64,000 bases of DNA from Castanea sativa (lineage: Eukaryota > Streptophyta > Magnoliopsida > Fagales > Fagaceae). Positions 48,651 to 59,947 of this stretch are shown here, piece after piece. The notes under the pieces are model-generated. The model made no database searches, was not told the origin of the DNA, and saw nothing but the letters and a program-made list of their open reading frames with translations. Both the position numbers and the translations under genes were made by a program. How positions within the stretch are numbered: the first letter of the stretch is position 1; each line of letters begins with the position of its first letter. The DNA is taken from assembly GCF_040712315.1 (NCBI RefSeq), contig NC_134015.1, positions 49,011,964 to 49,075,963 of the forward strand, written 5' to 3'.

Positions 48651-48842
48651 GAGTAATACTACAGATACAAACTATTTTACAATATTTTTACAAATTACTG
48701 GTGTGGCGAATTCTTACTAGTTCTAATATGGGTCCATCGCTAACATTATATTTTTACTTACAATAACTATTTGAAGAATACTAAAGCCGCATCAACAATT
48801 TGTAAAAATATTGTAAAATAATGTGTGCTTGTAGCATTACTC
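48651..48842. mobile_element. Mutator-type MITE, 192 bp, perfect 9-bp target duplication
   Basis: Flanked by TTTATTTAA on both sides (48642-48650 and 48843-48851). Ends GAGTAATACTAC and GTAGCATTACTC. The inner arms ATTTTACAATATTTTTACAA and its complement extend the inverted repeat. No ORF. Confidence 0.88.
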
Positions 48843-48978
48843 TTTATTTAAATAGGTATAAGAAACCTTGACTAGCCTGGTCTAGTATTGAAGAAGCTGA
48901 TAAAAACCGCCTTGTTCCAATCAATAGATGTAGGCCAATTGAACTCGGTCTAGTTAGTTATAAAATACTACCAATTTA

Positions 48979-49187
48979 TGGTCTGTTTGATATTCGCTTA
49001 TTTTGCTGAAATTAAAAACTTTTTGCTGAAAGTACTGTAGATAAAAGTAAAAGTTAGCTGAAATAGTATTGTGAGATCCATGAATAGTATCAAAAAGTAC
49101 AATAGGACCAATGAATAGTAACAAAAATAAGTCGAATAGTAAAATAGGCTATTTTTTTTTTTTTTTTAATTTTTGCCAAACATGCAC
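48979..49187. mobile_element. Tourist-like (PIF/Harbinger) MITE, 209 bp
   Basis: TTA target duplication on both sides (48976-48978 and 49188-49190). Ends TGGTCTGTTTG and CAAACATGCAC. The interior is homologous to the MITE at 6759-6941 (TTATTTTGCTGAAA, CTTTTTGCTGAAAGTACTG, CATGAATAGTA). The undisrupted insertion site is visible in the neighbouring duplicate copy. Confidence 0.9.
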
Positions 49188-49260
49188 TTATTTAGAAATA
49201 AGTGGATTAAATTTTACCATGTCATCATTATTATTTCTTTTAAAGTTGACCAGTACCATT

Positions 49261-51133
49261 TTGGTACCTATTTAGATGATTGATGATATGAAAAAAAATC
49301 CAAATTCAGTCATTTCAAAATGGATTAATAAGATTTTAAAAACTTTATTGTGGGAGCTACCATAAGAATTCTAGAGAATCCCTAATATAGAAGAAAGAAT
49401 GTATTGAATAAAAAGACAAGAAAAATGGAAGTAACCTACATGATTGAGTTTCCGGTTTTTTTTTTTTTTGAAAATTATGCATCAACATATGTTTGATTAT
49501 ATAATGATTGAGATTTCAAATTTCACTATCAATTGTCAAATTTTTTTTTTGAGTATGTAGCATTTCGATGTAAGTTTATGGTAATTTAGAGTTTAGTCAT
49601 TTACCAACTCTTGATATCCCATCGAACTAGAGTCACAATATGTACTTATTACATCATACAGTGATGGGCAATAACCCATCATCCTTGTCGTAATTAACCT
49701 AATCTAAGTTCGTCTACCTAAATAAACAACCATGCAGCTAATTGGACCAGAAAAGAAAAGCATAACTGATGGAATACATTTAACATGTAACTAATTCATG
49801 ACAATTCCCAACGGTCATTCATGAATTCCAATGATCCCGTGACCGTTATGAATAGTACAATTCCGGCATTCCAATTATAGAATGAAACATTTATAAAGGC
49901 AACCGTCACTTAGAGTGCCTATATAAAAGCAGCATTGCCCCATTTGCTAGATATATGAGAAAGATCTCACTCACTCTACATTCATGCACAATTATCTAAG
50001 TTTAAGGAACTTTATGATTTAAGCATCGGAGACACTTAAGCTGGTACCATATTGGTGCCCTTCAATAGACTTTCTTTCTTGCAAATCTTCCGACACTTTG
50101 TGTTTGGACGAGTAGCTCACTCAGAATTTTTGCATTAGTTTCAAAAAAAAAAATTTTGTTGACTATTTTTTATTACATATTTGAAATTTATTACTCTAAC
50201 GAACTCAGTACATTAAAAAACAGTCTAGAAAACACTCGTACGTGGAGGGACACTTGGTGAAAGCGTGTCCCGGCGCCTACCCTGTCTCATATATGGCAGA
50301 TGGCCATTAAATTAGATATTGGCTGGTCATGTTAAGTCTATTTCTATGGTAGTTTCAAGTGCCGGTGGGCTTTATGCATTGTCTCCTTCGTGGCTGTCAC
50401 AATAGCTTCTTGAAGCATGAATCAAATGCATACAATAAGAAAGGACAATGACTTGATATTTGATACTTTCATTATGCAGAAACAAGCTATGATCAACTTG
50501 TTTGTAGGGGTTTTCTTATATGTAGATATGATCATATGATATGAGGGCCCTAAGGTCCAATAGCCTGCGATGGTAGATTGCACCCTACACTCCATACCGT
50601 GCATGTGATTTGCCAACTCATTGATCTTCACCATTCATTACGTTGACATGGTCATGTAAATTTGGTTTGTAGTCATCATAAAATTCTAGTTTAAGTCACT
50701 ATTTCAGGTTTCACTGTTTCAGTCTCTTTAATTACCAATATTTTTTTCCCCTCTGATCTTTTTCTGGTTTAGTCTCTCTTTTAAATTTAATAGGATAGAG
50801 GGAGTTTTGAGCTTTACCTTATAATGCAACCACATCGAGCACAGGCCTGGCCTGGACTTAATTGCTACTAATATAATCTAACAACTAAAGAGGTTATCTG
50901 CTTTTCCAGCTTTGTATGGTCTCCTCAAGTAGGAAGCAGCTTTACTTTTCATAATACACAGAAAGTATATGGGTTCCATTCTCAAATCTTACTGTTTAAA
51001 TAAGCTCTTTTCTTGGGAATACATGTGAGAGTAAAGTTCAACATTGAATAAGAATGATAAAAGATGGTAATTAATATAACATAGTTGGACCCAAATTCAT
51101 AGGTTTAAATTTTTGGGTTAAATGACTACCGCA
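49261..51133. other. Gene-free intergenic DNA
   Basis: No convincing gene, RNA gene or element end was recognised here on either strand. Confidence 0.4.
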
Positions 51134-51331
51134 CATCCTTGATGTGATGACCACTTCACAGGTATAAGTGCTTGTGGGGTATGGGGTCCACAGGTATAAG
51201 TGCTTGTGGGGTGTGAGGAGTAAGGGTTATGATTTAAGTCTCCAAGAATGAGCTTTACACATATATACACTTAGATTAGACTATAGTAAAAATTCTATCT
51301 TATATAAAAAAATAAAAAAAAAATAAAAAAA
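51134..51331 (+). mobile_element. SINE-like element with internal 30-bp duplication (sister of 54381-54545)
   Basis: A tRNA-like head (CCTTGATGTGATGACCACTT) and an internal direct duplication of CACAGGTATAAGTGCTTGTG. Box B-like ATGATTTAAGTCTCC is followed by the body (CTTTACACATATATACACTT) and tail (TCTTATATAAAAAAATAAAAA). Nearly the same layout as the copy at 54381. Confidence 0.7.
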
Positions 51332-51539
51332 GTTTTTGGGTTAAATGATACCCCTAACTTTTCCATTATACTAACCATTAAATTGGAGTCTCTCCAAGGT
51401 GTTCTCTCCCCAACATGTTCTCCTAGCTAGAACCAAGTATTTAGAATGGATCAAAAATCAAACTCTGCCTTTTCTTCAAATGGTGGTGATATACAAGAAT
51501 GGGAAGCCTGCATATAGAAATGAAGAATTAGTTTTTTTT

Positions 51540-51587
51540 TTAAAGAATTTTAACCTATGATGTCCGCTTCTGATGATAGTTCGAAGA
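51540..51587 (-). mobile_element. Fragment of the 45866-type SINE
   Basis: Only the 3' part is left: AACCTATGATGTCCGCTTCT and GATGATAG after a T-run, matching the copies at 28620 and 45866. Confidence 0.6.
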
Positions 51588-54124
51588 ATTAGTTAATTTC
51601 TGAATTTATTAGCATAAGTGGGGCTAGACTATTTTATTGAAGATTTTATGCATGTATAAGCATGAGTAGGGGGTACAAATACATCTTGATAGAAAAGTAT
51701 GACCCACAATTTTGTTGGGTTTTGGTGAAGAATAAAATCACTACCTTTGGTTTTTCCCCCATGGACATGATAGTGGTTGGCTTATCAGTGAAAGTTATAA
51801 TATTGGAAGTGAAAAGTTATAGATTTACCCCAAGTTAGAAAATTTTATTAAGCATTGGCAGTGGGATTTAATATGTAGCTCCCACTTCTCCACATGCACT
51901 TTTCCCTCTCTTGTGGTATATTTACCCTTTGGTAAAAGCCTATATTCCTATTAGGAGTAAAAGCTTAGGATCATGGTTGAGCTGTGTAGATTGTACAAAG
52001 TCACATATATATACTGCATCATTGGTTCGTACTAGTTAAAGTGAGGTGTTATTGTGGGGATATCAACATTATCAGTTAAAAAAACATAAGCCTTCTTTCT
52101 TCTTTTCAAGATGAATTGTGACAAAGAACAGATATGGTTTATACGTACCATAAATAATGAGAAGCAACCTCATTATATATATGCTGAGTTACTTTTCATA
52201 ATATACAAAGGAGAGAGGTATATATATTCTAATATGCATAATCATGATATTTGACCACATCTCTTATATAATTTATTGATGGAAGATGTTTCTCTCATTA
52301 TTCAATAGTTTCCGGCCACAATATTAGCTAGTTGCCGTAACCAATACTTTTATGCATGATAAGTAATGCACATTCTTTTGTCTCTTGCCACCAAATACGA
52401 AAATGAAACCCCATGTTTGCCAACGAAACGAGAAAGAAATGGACAGTGAGACCTTTGTAGAATGTAAACGGTATAGCAAATAGAATTTAATTAGTACTTC
52501 CAAACTCTCTTCACTTAGGGAATATATATATATTACTACCAAAATAAACACATCATTCTATAAAAGTAATTCGCACATTAATGGTTAAAAGTTTTGTAGT
52601 TCAACTGTCATCTTTTAATGTTTTCAACAGAGACGTTTATGATTCAAATCTCTTCCCATATCCTGTTATGACTTTTGAATTATCAGACAAATTTGATAGC
52701 GAGTGCACATACATATGAAATGAGGGAGGAGAGTTGTGCTCTTTTCTTGTCTAGATAGCTAGGAAAGAGCACGTTGATGGTGGGAGGCCAGAGTGGGGAG
52801 AAGCTAGCAGAGATAGAGTGATATGTGGTGAAATAAGTGTCATGTGGTTCCGTTTTGTTCTTAGCTGGACCCTTGGTGGTGGTGGGAACGGAACGCACAT
52901 GGTTGCACATGGTCACAAGTTTTTTTTTTTTTTTTTATAGTTTTAACCATTACAACACAGTCCCACACCCAACTTGCTGGTTTTGCATTTGTGATGCCCT
53001 AACAGCAAAGTTATTATAACAGGTCCCCACGTAGCCCCTACTATATATTATTCCCATTTTTGTTGTGATTTCATACCCTTGTTCTTTGTGAGCATTTCTA
53101 GAAATGAAGTACTACCTAATCAGAATTTTGCTAATGGTTACACAATATTGAATAGCTTACTCGACCAACAACCATGCTCCAATAAAGCTCATTAGTTCCA
53201 ATCTTTCTCTTTTTCATCTTCTTTGAGACCACTCACTCGAAAAAGAAAGAGAATGTGACCTGCTTATTAACATCGTCCATGAATTTTGTCATCATGATTG
53301 AATTGAAATTTTAGTCACATTGCAACTGTATCATTTTAACTAGCTGTTAGAGACAAACCAAGATAGTCAAGGACTTGAGCCTTATAGTTTAACTTGTAAT
53401 TCTTAATATTTCTAATAGAATTGTTTCAAATTCAAATTCTTTCAATTCTCCCGTTATAACTATTGAATTATTATAAAAAAAAAAAATGCAAAAAGATTGT
53501 GGAATATGAACTATTATGGAATTAGTGCATTAATTCCCCTCTTTTTGGCTCAGATGCTCTTATAGCAAGTCTTTTAGTCCATTATTCTTTGGCAATCTAC
53601 TACTTTTAACTAGTTGGTTGGGGTATGATTAAAAAGTTTTTTTTAGCTATTAGTTATTTTTCTTTTGATCTTGTTGGATGTTGATTGGATTTATAAACTA
53701 TATAAGAAGGGTAATATGTACTTTCTCACAACGCCATGTTTTTAATCTTGGAGTAATTCTTAAGTACTCTCAAAACATAGAGAATAATGTTTCCTCTTCT
53801 CACATTTATGGTCATCATGAATGTAAGAGAAAGAAACACAATTTCTTTATACTTCAAAAATACTTAAATTTTTTTTCTAATTTTAGAAAAAACGATTTTT
53901 TACATAATTTACTGTGTTTACATATGAGTTAAACTCACGTTTTCAATTTATAAAAACATTCTGCACGAATAAATATCACCCTTTAACCCTTTAGTTTCTT
54001 TTGTCACACAGATTATATACCCACCGAATAAAGGGGCATCTTCTAAAGTTCAATCGCTTTGGCAAAAAAAAAAAAAACACGAATCACCATGATAGATAGG
54101 GCCGTTGGGGGTGACAGAGTTGTT
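51588..54124. other. Gene-free intergenic DNA
   Basis: Scattered short frames only. Degenerate SINE-like box B wording near 52640 and 53430 (TTCAAATTC, ATTCAAATCTC) is too weak to call. No family motif in the 77-aa frame at 52683-52916. Confidence 0.4.
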
Positions 54125-54610
54125 TTAATCACTGGAGCCATGATTTGGGCTTTCTGGACCTAAGAAAGGAACTACTTTGCTTTCGACTGGGCTATTTGGT
54201 TTACCAATTGTAGCCCATTCAATGGGTAACAAGCGATCAATGGCTGAAATATTCTTTAACATGTCAGGCCATTTACAGACCAGCAAATTCGGGCTCGCTT
54301 TGTTTAAACAAGAAGGTTGAATTATGGGCTCAACACGATGGGAATATGATTCTTTCAATTTCAAAACTGTCCATGTTGTCACCACTATGCACCCTTGGTA
54401 TGGTGGTCATTCTATAAGTATAAATATCTGTGGAGTGTAAGGAAGTAAGAGCCAAAATTCAAGTTTTCAGGAAGGAGCTTTACATGCATATACACTTAAA
54501 TTAGGCTAGAGTAAAAATTCTATATTGTATAAAAAAATAAAAATAAAAACTATCCATGTTGTCCATTTCTTAGTCCAATTATATTTTACAAATCTAAAAG
54601 TGTAGTATAC
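54125..54610 (-). pseudogene. Unidentified protein-coding gene fragment split by a SINE
   Basis: The minus-strand frame 54125-54385 reads as well-composed protein (RVEPIIQPSCLNKASPNLL, then LPIEWATIGKPNSPVESKVV) and ends in a TAA. Removing the SINE and one copy of its target duplication keeps the frame open upstream (WTKKWTTWTVLKLKES). So this was coding-like sequence before the SINE arrived. I do not recognise the family. The product is short and has no promoter or upstream exons that I can define, so a broken gene piece is most likely. Confidence 0.5.
54381..54545 (+). mobile_element. SINE with 17-bp target duplication, inserted in the gene fragment
   Basis: Sister of 51134-51331: head CCTTGGTATGGTGGTCATTC, box B-like AAAATTCAAGTTTTC, body TTTACATGCATATACACTTA, tail of A-rich TATAAAAAAATAAAAA. 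Flanks AAACTGTCCATGTTGTC (left) and AAACTATCCATGTTGTC (right) are a 17-bp duplication with one mismatch. Confidence 0.82.
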
Positions 54611-54827
54611 TGTGTCATTTAAATTTTTAAATGATATGATAGTCTGTACATGATTAGATTCAAAAAATCTATTTTGAATCATGAAACGGCTGAAATAAAC
54701 AATTTTTGAAATGGAGAGGAGCGCAATGATGGTTGTGTTAAACACGTGTTAGAGCTTGTTTGAATATTGATACTAAAGATACTTTTATTATATATACACC
54801 CACATGTACACACACACGATTGAATTT

Positions 54828-54965
54828 CAACTTATGATATTCGTTCATTATGAAAACTCATTATTATAGACTATGACACCAATTGATTTTTGGTGTAGGT
54901 AGAATTTGAATCCTAAATCTTCTATTCAATAATAAAAGACTTTACCAGTTGAACTAATAGAAACT
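54828..54965 (-). mobile_element. tRNA-derived SINE, diverged copy of the 45866 family
   Basis: In reverse complement: box A-like TAGTTCAACTGGTAA, box B-like AGGATTCAAATTC, and the shared body (CACCAAAAATCAATTGGTGT). More diverged than the copies at 28620 and 45866. Confidence 0.65.
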
Positions 54966-56546
54966 CACAAAAATACTTTTTTGTTTTTTTTAATGAGACC
55001 ACAAAGATTTATTACATACATCAGTTTCAACTTTCAACATTTATTTGCTTGAACGAGGGTAGCCCTGTCAACATAGTAAAAAACTGGTTCTAAATAATGC
55101 TAGGACACATCCATTCCTACACCCAAATTTACACTCTTCTTATATGCCAATTGTTGATTGAATTTTAACATTTTCAAGTATTAGTGGTAGACCTATATGA
55201 AAATGTTGAAATCCAACCAAAAATTAACACATAAGTAGTCTTCTATACGGCGTCAGAGACTATATTTGGTACGGAACCCTTGGAGCACAAAAATTGCAAC
55301 AAAATATCATTTTCTTGTGTTTCTGAACTCAAGTTTAATGTGGAAGGTAGGGATTCTTTATGAATATCTTAAGATTTCTGCCTCTACTCCTTATAAAAAG
55401 TCAAGCATAATGGAACTTTATATAGGCTCTCTATTAGGATTACAAAAACCCACTTATAAGTCAACTTAAAAAAACAAAAAAAAAACAAAAAAAAAACAAA
55501 ATAATCCACCAGTCTCAATCGGTCGAGTGGTATCTAGCCTAGAATTGAACGTCAATCATCCACAATCGATTGAGATGCAATCAAGGAAACAAATTCAGCA
55601 ATTATTAAGCTTCTTGTGTACTTAAACATAATCTTCAAACATGTTTCTAGACACTAAGAACTTACAACTCAAAATATAATTGGACACATTTTGGATATAG
55701 GCTGGCAAAACATAATAATTTTAGCCTTAACTGTCAACATGCCTAAATAAATATGTACTTTTTAAAAAAGAGTTTTTATTTATGTGTAATCTAATTTTCA
55801 ATTTTGATTTTAGAGTTGAGAGAGAGAGATATATTATTTGGTGTGTGATTGTGTGAGATATTGAATGATTAAAGTTCGCAAGCAACCATGTGGGAGATTT
55901 ATTTACAAAATTTGAACTCTAAAGTTTACAAGCAACCATCATGATCAAATACAATATTATATATTATAGTTTCCTTCAGCAATAGACTCACTCGTTATTC
56001 TCAACATTCACAAGCATATAATATATTTACTTAAATCAAATTTTTAATATAATTATTCGCATCAATCGCATATATTAAGAATGATGTATAAAAAATAAGA
56101 TAAACTTATGTATCTTATATATGATCAAGGGGAATAAATTTAAAATTAAGAGAGAAAATTAGTTGTTTGAAGATAATTTTTTTTAAATATTTTTTTAAAC
56201 ATCAATAATTAGGGTAGGGGGATTTCAACTATGGATGTCTCCATTGAAAATATTTGAAGGTAACAATTGAGTTATGTTGGAGCGTTTTAATATTACATAA
56301 TTAAAATTGATTTATTTTACAACATAAATGTAAAGATGTGGGAGTTTACATAGAAGATAAGGAGTTAGTGAAAATGTTTTAACCCACATTGAAAATGAGA
56401 GAGACTATTTGATTCTTTTTAATTGTGATGCTTAATGAGTTAATATGAATTGACTCAAATATTGGGCTAGTACATGTGCGAGGGGGAGGTGAAGGGATGA
56501 GGTGTCAAAAATGGAAATGAATCAGCCATTAAGTCTGATTTTCTTA
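54966..56546. other. Gene-free intergenic DNA
   Basis: No supportable gene. Short A-rich tandem tract near 55468-55500 only. Confidence 0.4.
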
Positions 56547-56755
56547 AAGAGATGGAGATTTTTTATTTTTTTTTTTTTTTTATATATATAGGAAAATGGA
56601 CACACAGCTAATGAAGTCGATTTTTTAAATTTTCATTTAAAAAATAATTACAAATTTTTTTTTAAAGAGGTGGAGATTTTTTTTATAGGAAAATGGACAC
56701 ATAGCTAATGAAGTCAATTTTTTAAATTTTCACTTTAAAATATAATTACAAAATT
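56547..56755. repeat. Approximately 100-bp tandem duplication
   Basis: Two copies starting AAAGAGRTGGAGATTTTTT and containing ATAGGAAAATGGACACA and AGCTAATGAAGTC then TTTTTTAAATTTTCA. The first carries an additional T-run and TATATATA. Confidence 0.85.
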
Positions 56756-57141
56756 GTCTACCAAAGCAAATAAAATATATAATTCAATGTAATCACTTAA
56801 AGTCTTCAAAACATGGATGATACATAAATTTGATAGATACAAGTGAAATTTAAGTAAAAAAAAAAAAGATATACTAAAAGGCAAATTACACATTCTAAAT
56901 TTGACCAAAATTCAATTCAAGTCGTTAATTTTACTTTTGTTCATTTGAGTACTTTAACTTTTAAAGCTATTCAATTCGGTTTTAATGTTTAGAAAGATTT
57001 TCACTTAAATTTAGTTAGACTAAAGTGAACTGAAATACTATGTTGATATGACTCATTGAGATTTATATATTTTCTAATAAATTTGGATTTAAAATAGGTG
57101 TTCTCAACCCAAACCTATAATTCTCCATTATGCAATTGCAC

Positions 57142-57390
57142 AAAAATGGATCAAATGCAACAAAGTGGACCAAAATGGACCCACTTGGACCACATATGAC
57201 CAAAGTGGACTGAATACAACCAAAGCGAACAGAATGGACCAAGGTGGATCAAATATGATGGAATTGGACTAAATAGGACCAAAGAAGACTGAATAGAACC
57301 GAAGTGCCATAATGGACCGAATACGACGAAATGGGACCAAAGTGGACCAGATACAACCAAATTAGACCGAAGTGGACCAAATAGAAGTGG
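57142..57390. repeat. 10-bp-period minisatellite (AAAGTGGACC)n, about 24 units
   Basis: Successive 10-mers (AAAGTGGACC, AAAATGGACC, CACTTGGACC, ... AAATAGGACC, ... GAAGTGGACC) with an occasional 9-bp unit. The minus strand stays open for 86 codons because most variants avoid stops. Its peptide is repetitive (FGPLW-type) and is probably not a gene. Confidence 0.9.
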
Positions 57391-58235
57391 GTGTTTTAAA
57401 TAATATATCATTTTGAAGGGAAAGTGAAGTAGTGTACAAACGGGGAGAGAGAAATCTAGGTTAATACTATTGTCGGGAAGAGAGTGAAGGAAGAGAAGTT
57501 TGAAAGTTGAATGGGAGTGGTGATGGATGAGAAGCCTTGCGACATTAGGGTTTATGGATAGCTTTTAAGAGACCTCATTTGCTTTTAAAATTTAAACAAA
57601 CTTAAAATTGATATTTAAATAATATTTAAAAGCTTTATGCTTAACAGCTTAATGAATGAGGGAGAGAGAGGACAGCAGTACAACACAACAACTACTTGTT
57701 AAAAAAAAAAAATGAAGAAGAAAAGACATGTAATGTACCTATGCTCAAGAAAAACTATAAGACACTCTTGAAGTATGGTGAGTAGTGCTCTCTCCTAGTA
57801 TATTCATTGTAGATCTCATTATTAATTTTATTAGTGGAATCCACACACAAAAAATGAGGGGAGGGAGCACTACGTTACCGTACTCTAAAAGTACCTAATA
57901 ATTACTTAGAAAAAACAAAGTCTATAAACCATAGGAAGTTTACAAACAAATTGGCACCAGCCATTATATCTACCTCTAATTACCAAATACCATCCAATTT
58001 TGTAACTTCAATCACAAATCACCATCTTCTAAAACCATACTTTACTATGCAATTTTTTTCAACTTGCATATGTGTCACTTGTTATTGGATGACGTCTCTT
58101 ACACATAGGTCTACCGTTAAGATGTGAAAAATAATCTAATTACCACTTAATACAAGTAGAAGTTGTGACAAAAAGTGTAACAAAGTTTGTATCCCTAAAA
58201 TTTTCCGTTCAGAAATCAATGGCCTCAACTATAAA

Positions 58236-58390
58236 CTCCAAAAAGGCAAAAATAACAAAACAACACAATATCCTATGCGATATGACATCGACATACAAGC
58301 GTTAAGAACTTTACAACGAACTCCAAAAAGGCAAACACAACAAAGCAATATGACGTTGACATACAAGCATTAAGAACTTTACAACAAAAT
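58236..58390. repeat. Approximately 80-bp tandem duplication
   Basis: AACTCCAAAAAGGCAAA... followed by GACATACAAGCRTTAAGAAC and TTTACAACRAA occurs twice, the second copy slightly shorter. Confidence 0.85.
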
Positions 58391-58536
58391 CCAAGTAAAT
58401 ACAATGATTAACCACCTAAGAGGTATAGACCTAACCCCTATTATATGTATATATTGATACCCAAGAGAGACTCAGATTGTTTCATATTTTGGCCACCCTT
58501 TGAAAAAAATTTCTAAATTTTCAGTTTATTTTAAAT

Positions 58537-59927
58537 ACTGGGACTATTGATTTGGGCTTCAATGGAAGCAAATTCACATGGACTAAATGGAGGTGGGGGA
58601 AGGACTGTATCAAAGAAAGGCTTGATAAGGGTGTGTGTAATGATGAATGGAGGATTCTATTCCCACAGGCTGGTATATGGCACTTGCCAGCCACACATTC
58701 AGACCACAATCCTATATTACTGGATACATTCATAAATATGAGGAAGAATGTGAAACCATTCAGGTTTGAAGTTGCTTGGGCGAGGGACAGCTCCTATGTA
58801 GAGATAATCAAGAAGGCCTGGCAGTCAAGTTGGGAGGGCAATCCAAGCTATCAACTGTGTAGGAAAATGCAAACAACAAGGGAATATTTATTGAGATGGA
58901 GTAAAGGACTTAGGCAAAAGGACCCTCTCTCCCCATATCTTTTTATCATTTGTCAAGAAATGTTGTCAAGAATCATTAACAGAGCCATGCAAAGGGGAGA
59001 AGTAAATGGAGTGAGAGCTAATAGATTTGGCTCTATTTTTACCCATCTCATGTATGCAGATAATGTTATATTGTTCTCCAAAGCAAAATTGGTAGAAATA
59101 CAGGCAATGGAGCAATGTGTAAATCTCCATTGCTCTTGGTCAGGACAGATTAATAAGAAGGAGAAGTCTAGAATTTTTGCTTCCAAGTCTGTGCACCCAA
59201 CTTTTTGGAGACAGGTAACACATTTGTTGGGAATGAAGAAGCTACCCCTAGAACAAAATACTTGGGAAATCCAATGTTCTGGTCAAAAAAGAGATCAAAA
59301 AATTTTAAACACTTGGTGCAAAAAGTGGACAATAAGTTAAAGGGGTAGAAAATGAAGACCTTGTCTTAGGCAGGAAGAAATACTCCATTAAAATCAGTGG
59401 TATAAGCATTACCAGCTTATTCAATGTTTGCCTTTGATGTTCCAATGCAAACTTGTGAGCACATGGATAAATTAATGAGAAGATTTTGGTGGAAAGGAGA
59501 CAATGAAAATGGGAGATATAAGGCGTGGAATGATTGGAAGTACTTATGTAAACTGAAGTGTGAAGGAGGATTGGGTTTTAGAGATTTTAAATGCTTCAAT
59601 AAAGCTCTTATCGCCAAGCTGGGTCGGATGATTGCTTCAAGGCATGAAAGTTTATGTACTGAGATATTAAACGCCAAGTATAAAGTAAGGGAAGGTTGGC
59701 TGAATTCAGGTACAACTCAAAAAGCCTTTCCTATATGGAAAGGAATTGAAAAGGCTAGAGATGTGGTCTAGAGGAGCCTGCTATATGATTGGCAATGGCC
59801 AGAAAGTAAGGGTGTGGGAGGACCCATGGGTGCCTTGGTTGGAAAATTTCAAGCCTATGCCCAAGGTTGGTGTATCACAACAACAAACTTTAATGGTAGT
59901 ACCCATCGATGAGAGCTAAGGAAAAAG
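58537..59927 (+). mobile_element. L1-type LINE ORF2 fragment with an internal deletion
   Basis: The frame 58552-59340 (262 aa) starts in the C-terminal part of the endonuclease (GFNGSKFTWTKWRWG, ATHSDHNPILLD). It then jumps at about 58900 straight to the reverse transcriptase palm (GLRQKDPLSPYLFIICQEML), and MYADNVILF follows. The catalytic YADD has become YADN (59053-59064). A second frame (59424-59771) carries MRRFWWKGDNENG and WLGFRDF-like wording, continuing as NGQKVRVWEDPWVPW to about 59920. The RT fingers, zinc-binding region and RNase H are missing. Confidence 0.88.
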
Positions 59928-59947
59928 TGCAGAGTTGAGAAACATAC

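Larger units (their letters stand above)
48420..49260. repeat. Tandem duplication (unit about 230 bp) in which each copy carries a different MITE
   Basis: Copy 1 (about 48420-48650) and copy 2 (48852-49260 minus the MITE) share GACTAGCYTGGTCTAGT, AGTTATAAAATMCTAC, GAAATAAGYGGATTAAAT and TTGGTAYYTATTTA in order. The 48651-48842 MITE sits at the end of copy 1 and the 48979-49187 MITE lies inside copy 2. Confidence 0.8.

Noticed and set aside
52683..52916. 77-codon minus-strand frame near 52.8 kb
   Set aside because: No motif and no supporting splice or promoter structure.
56880..57060. Possible second copy of the 27431 Mutator-type MITE
   Set aside because: The left-arm wording is similar (TTTTGTTCATTTGAGTACT), but no right end or target duplication could be found.
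57151..57411. 86-codon minus-strand frame with FGPL/W repeats
   Set aside because: A by-product of the 10-bp minisatellite; no independent coding evidence.
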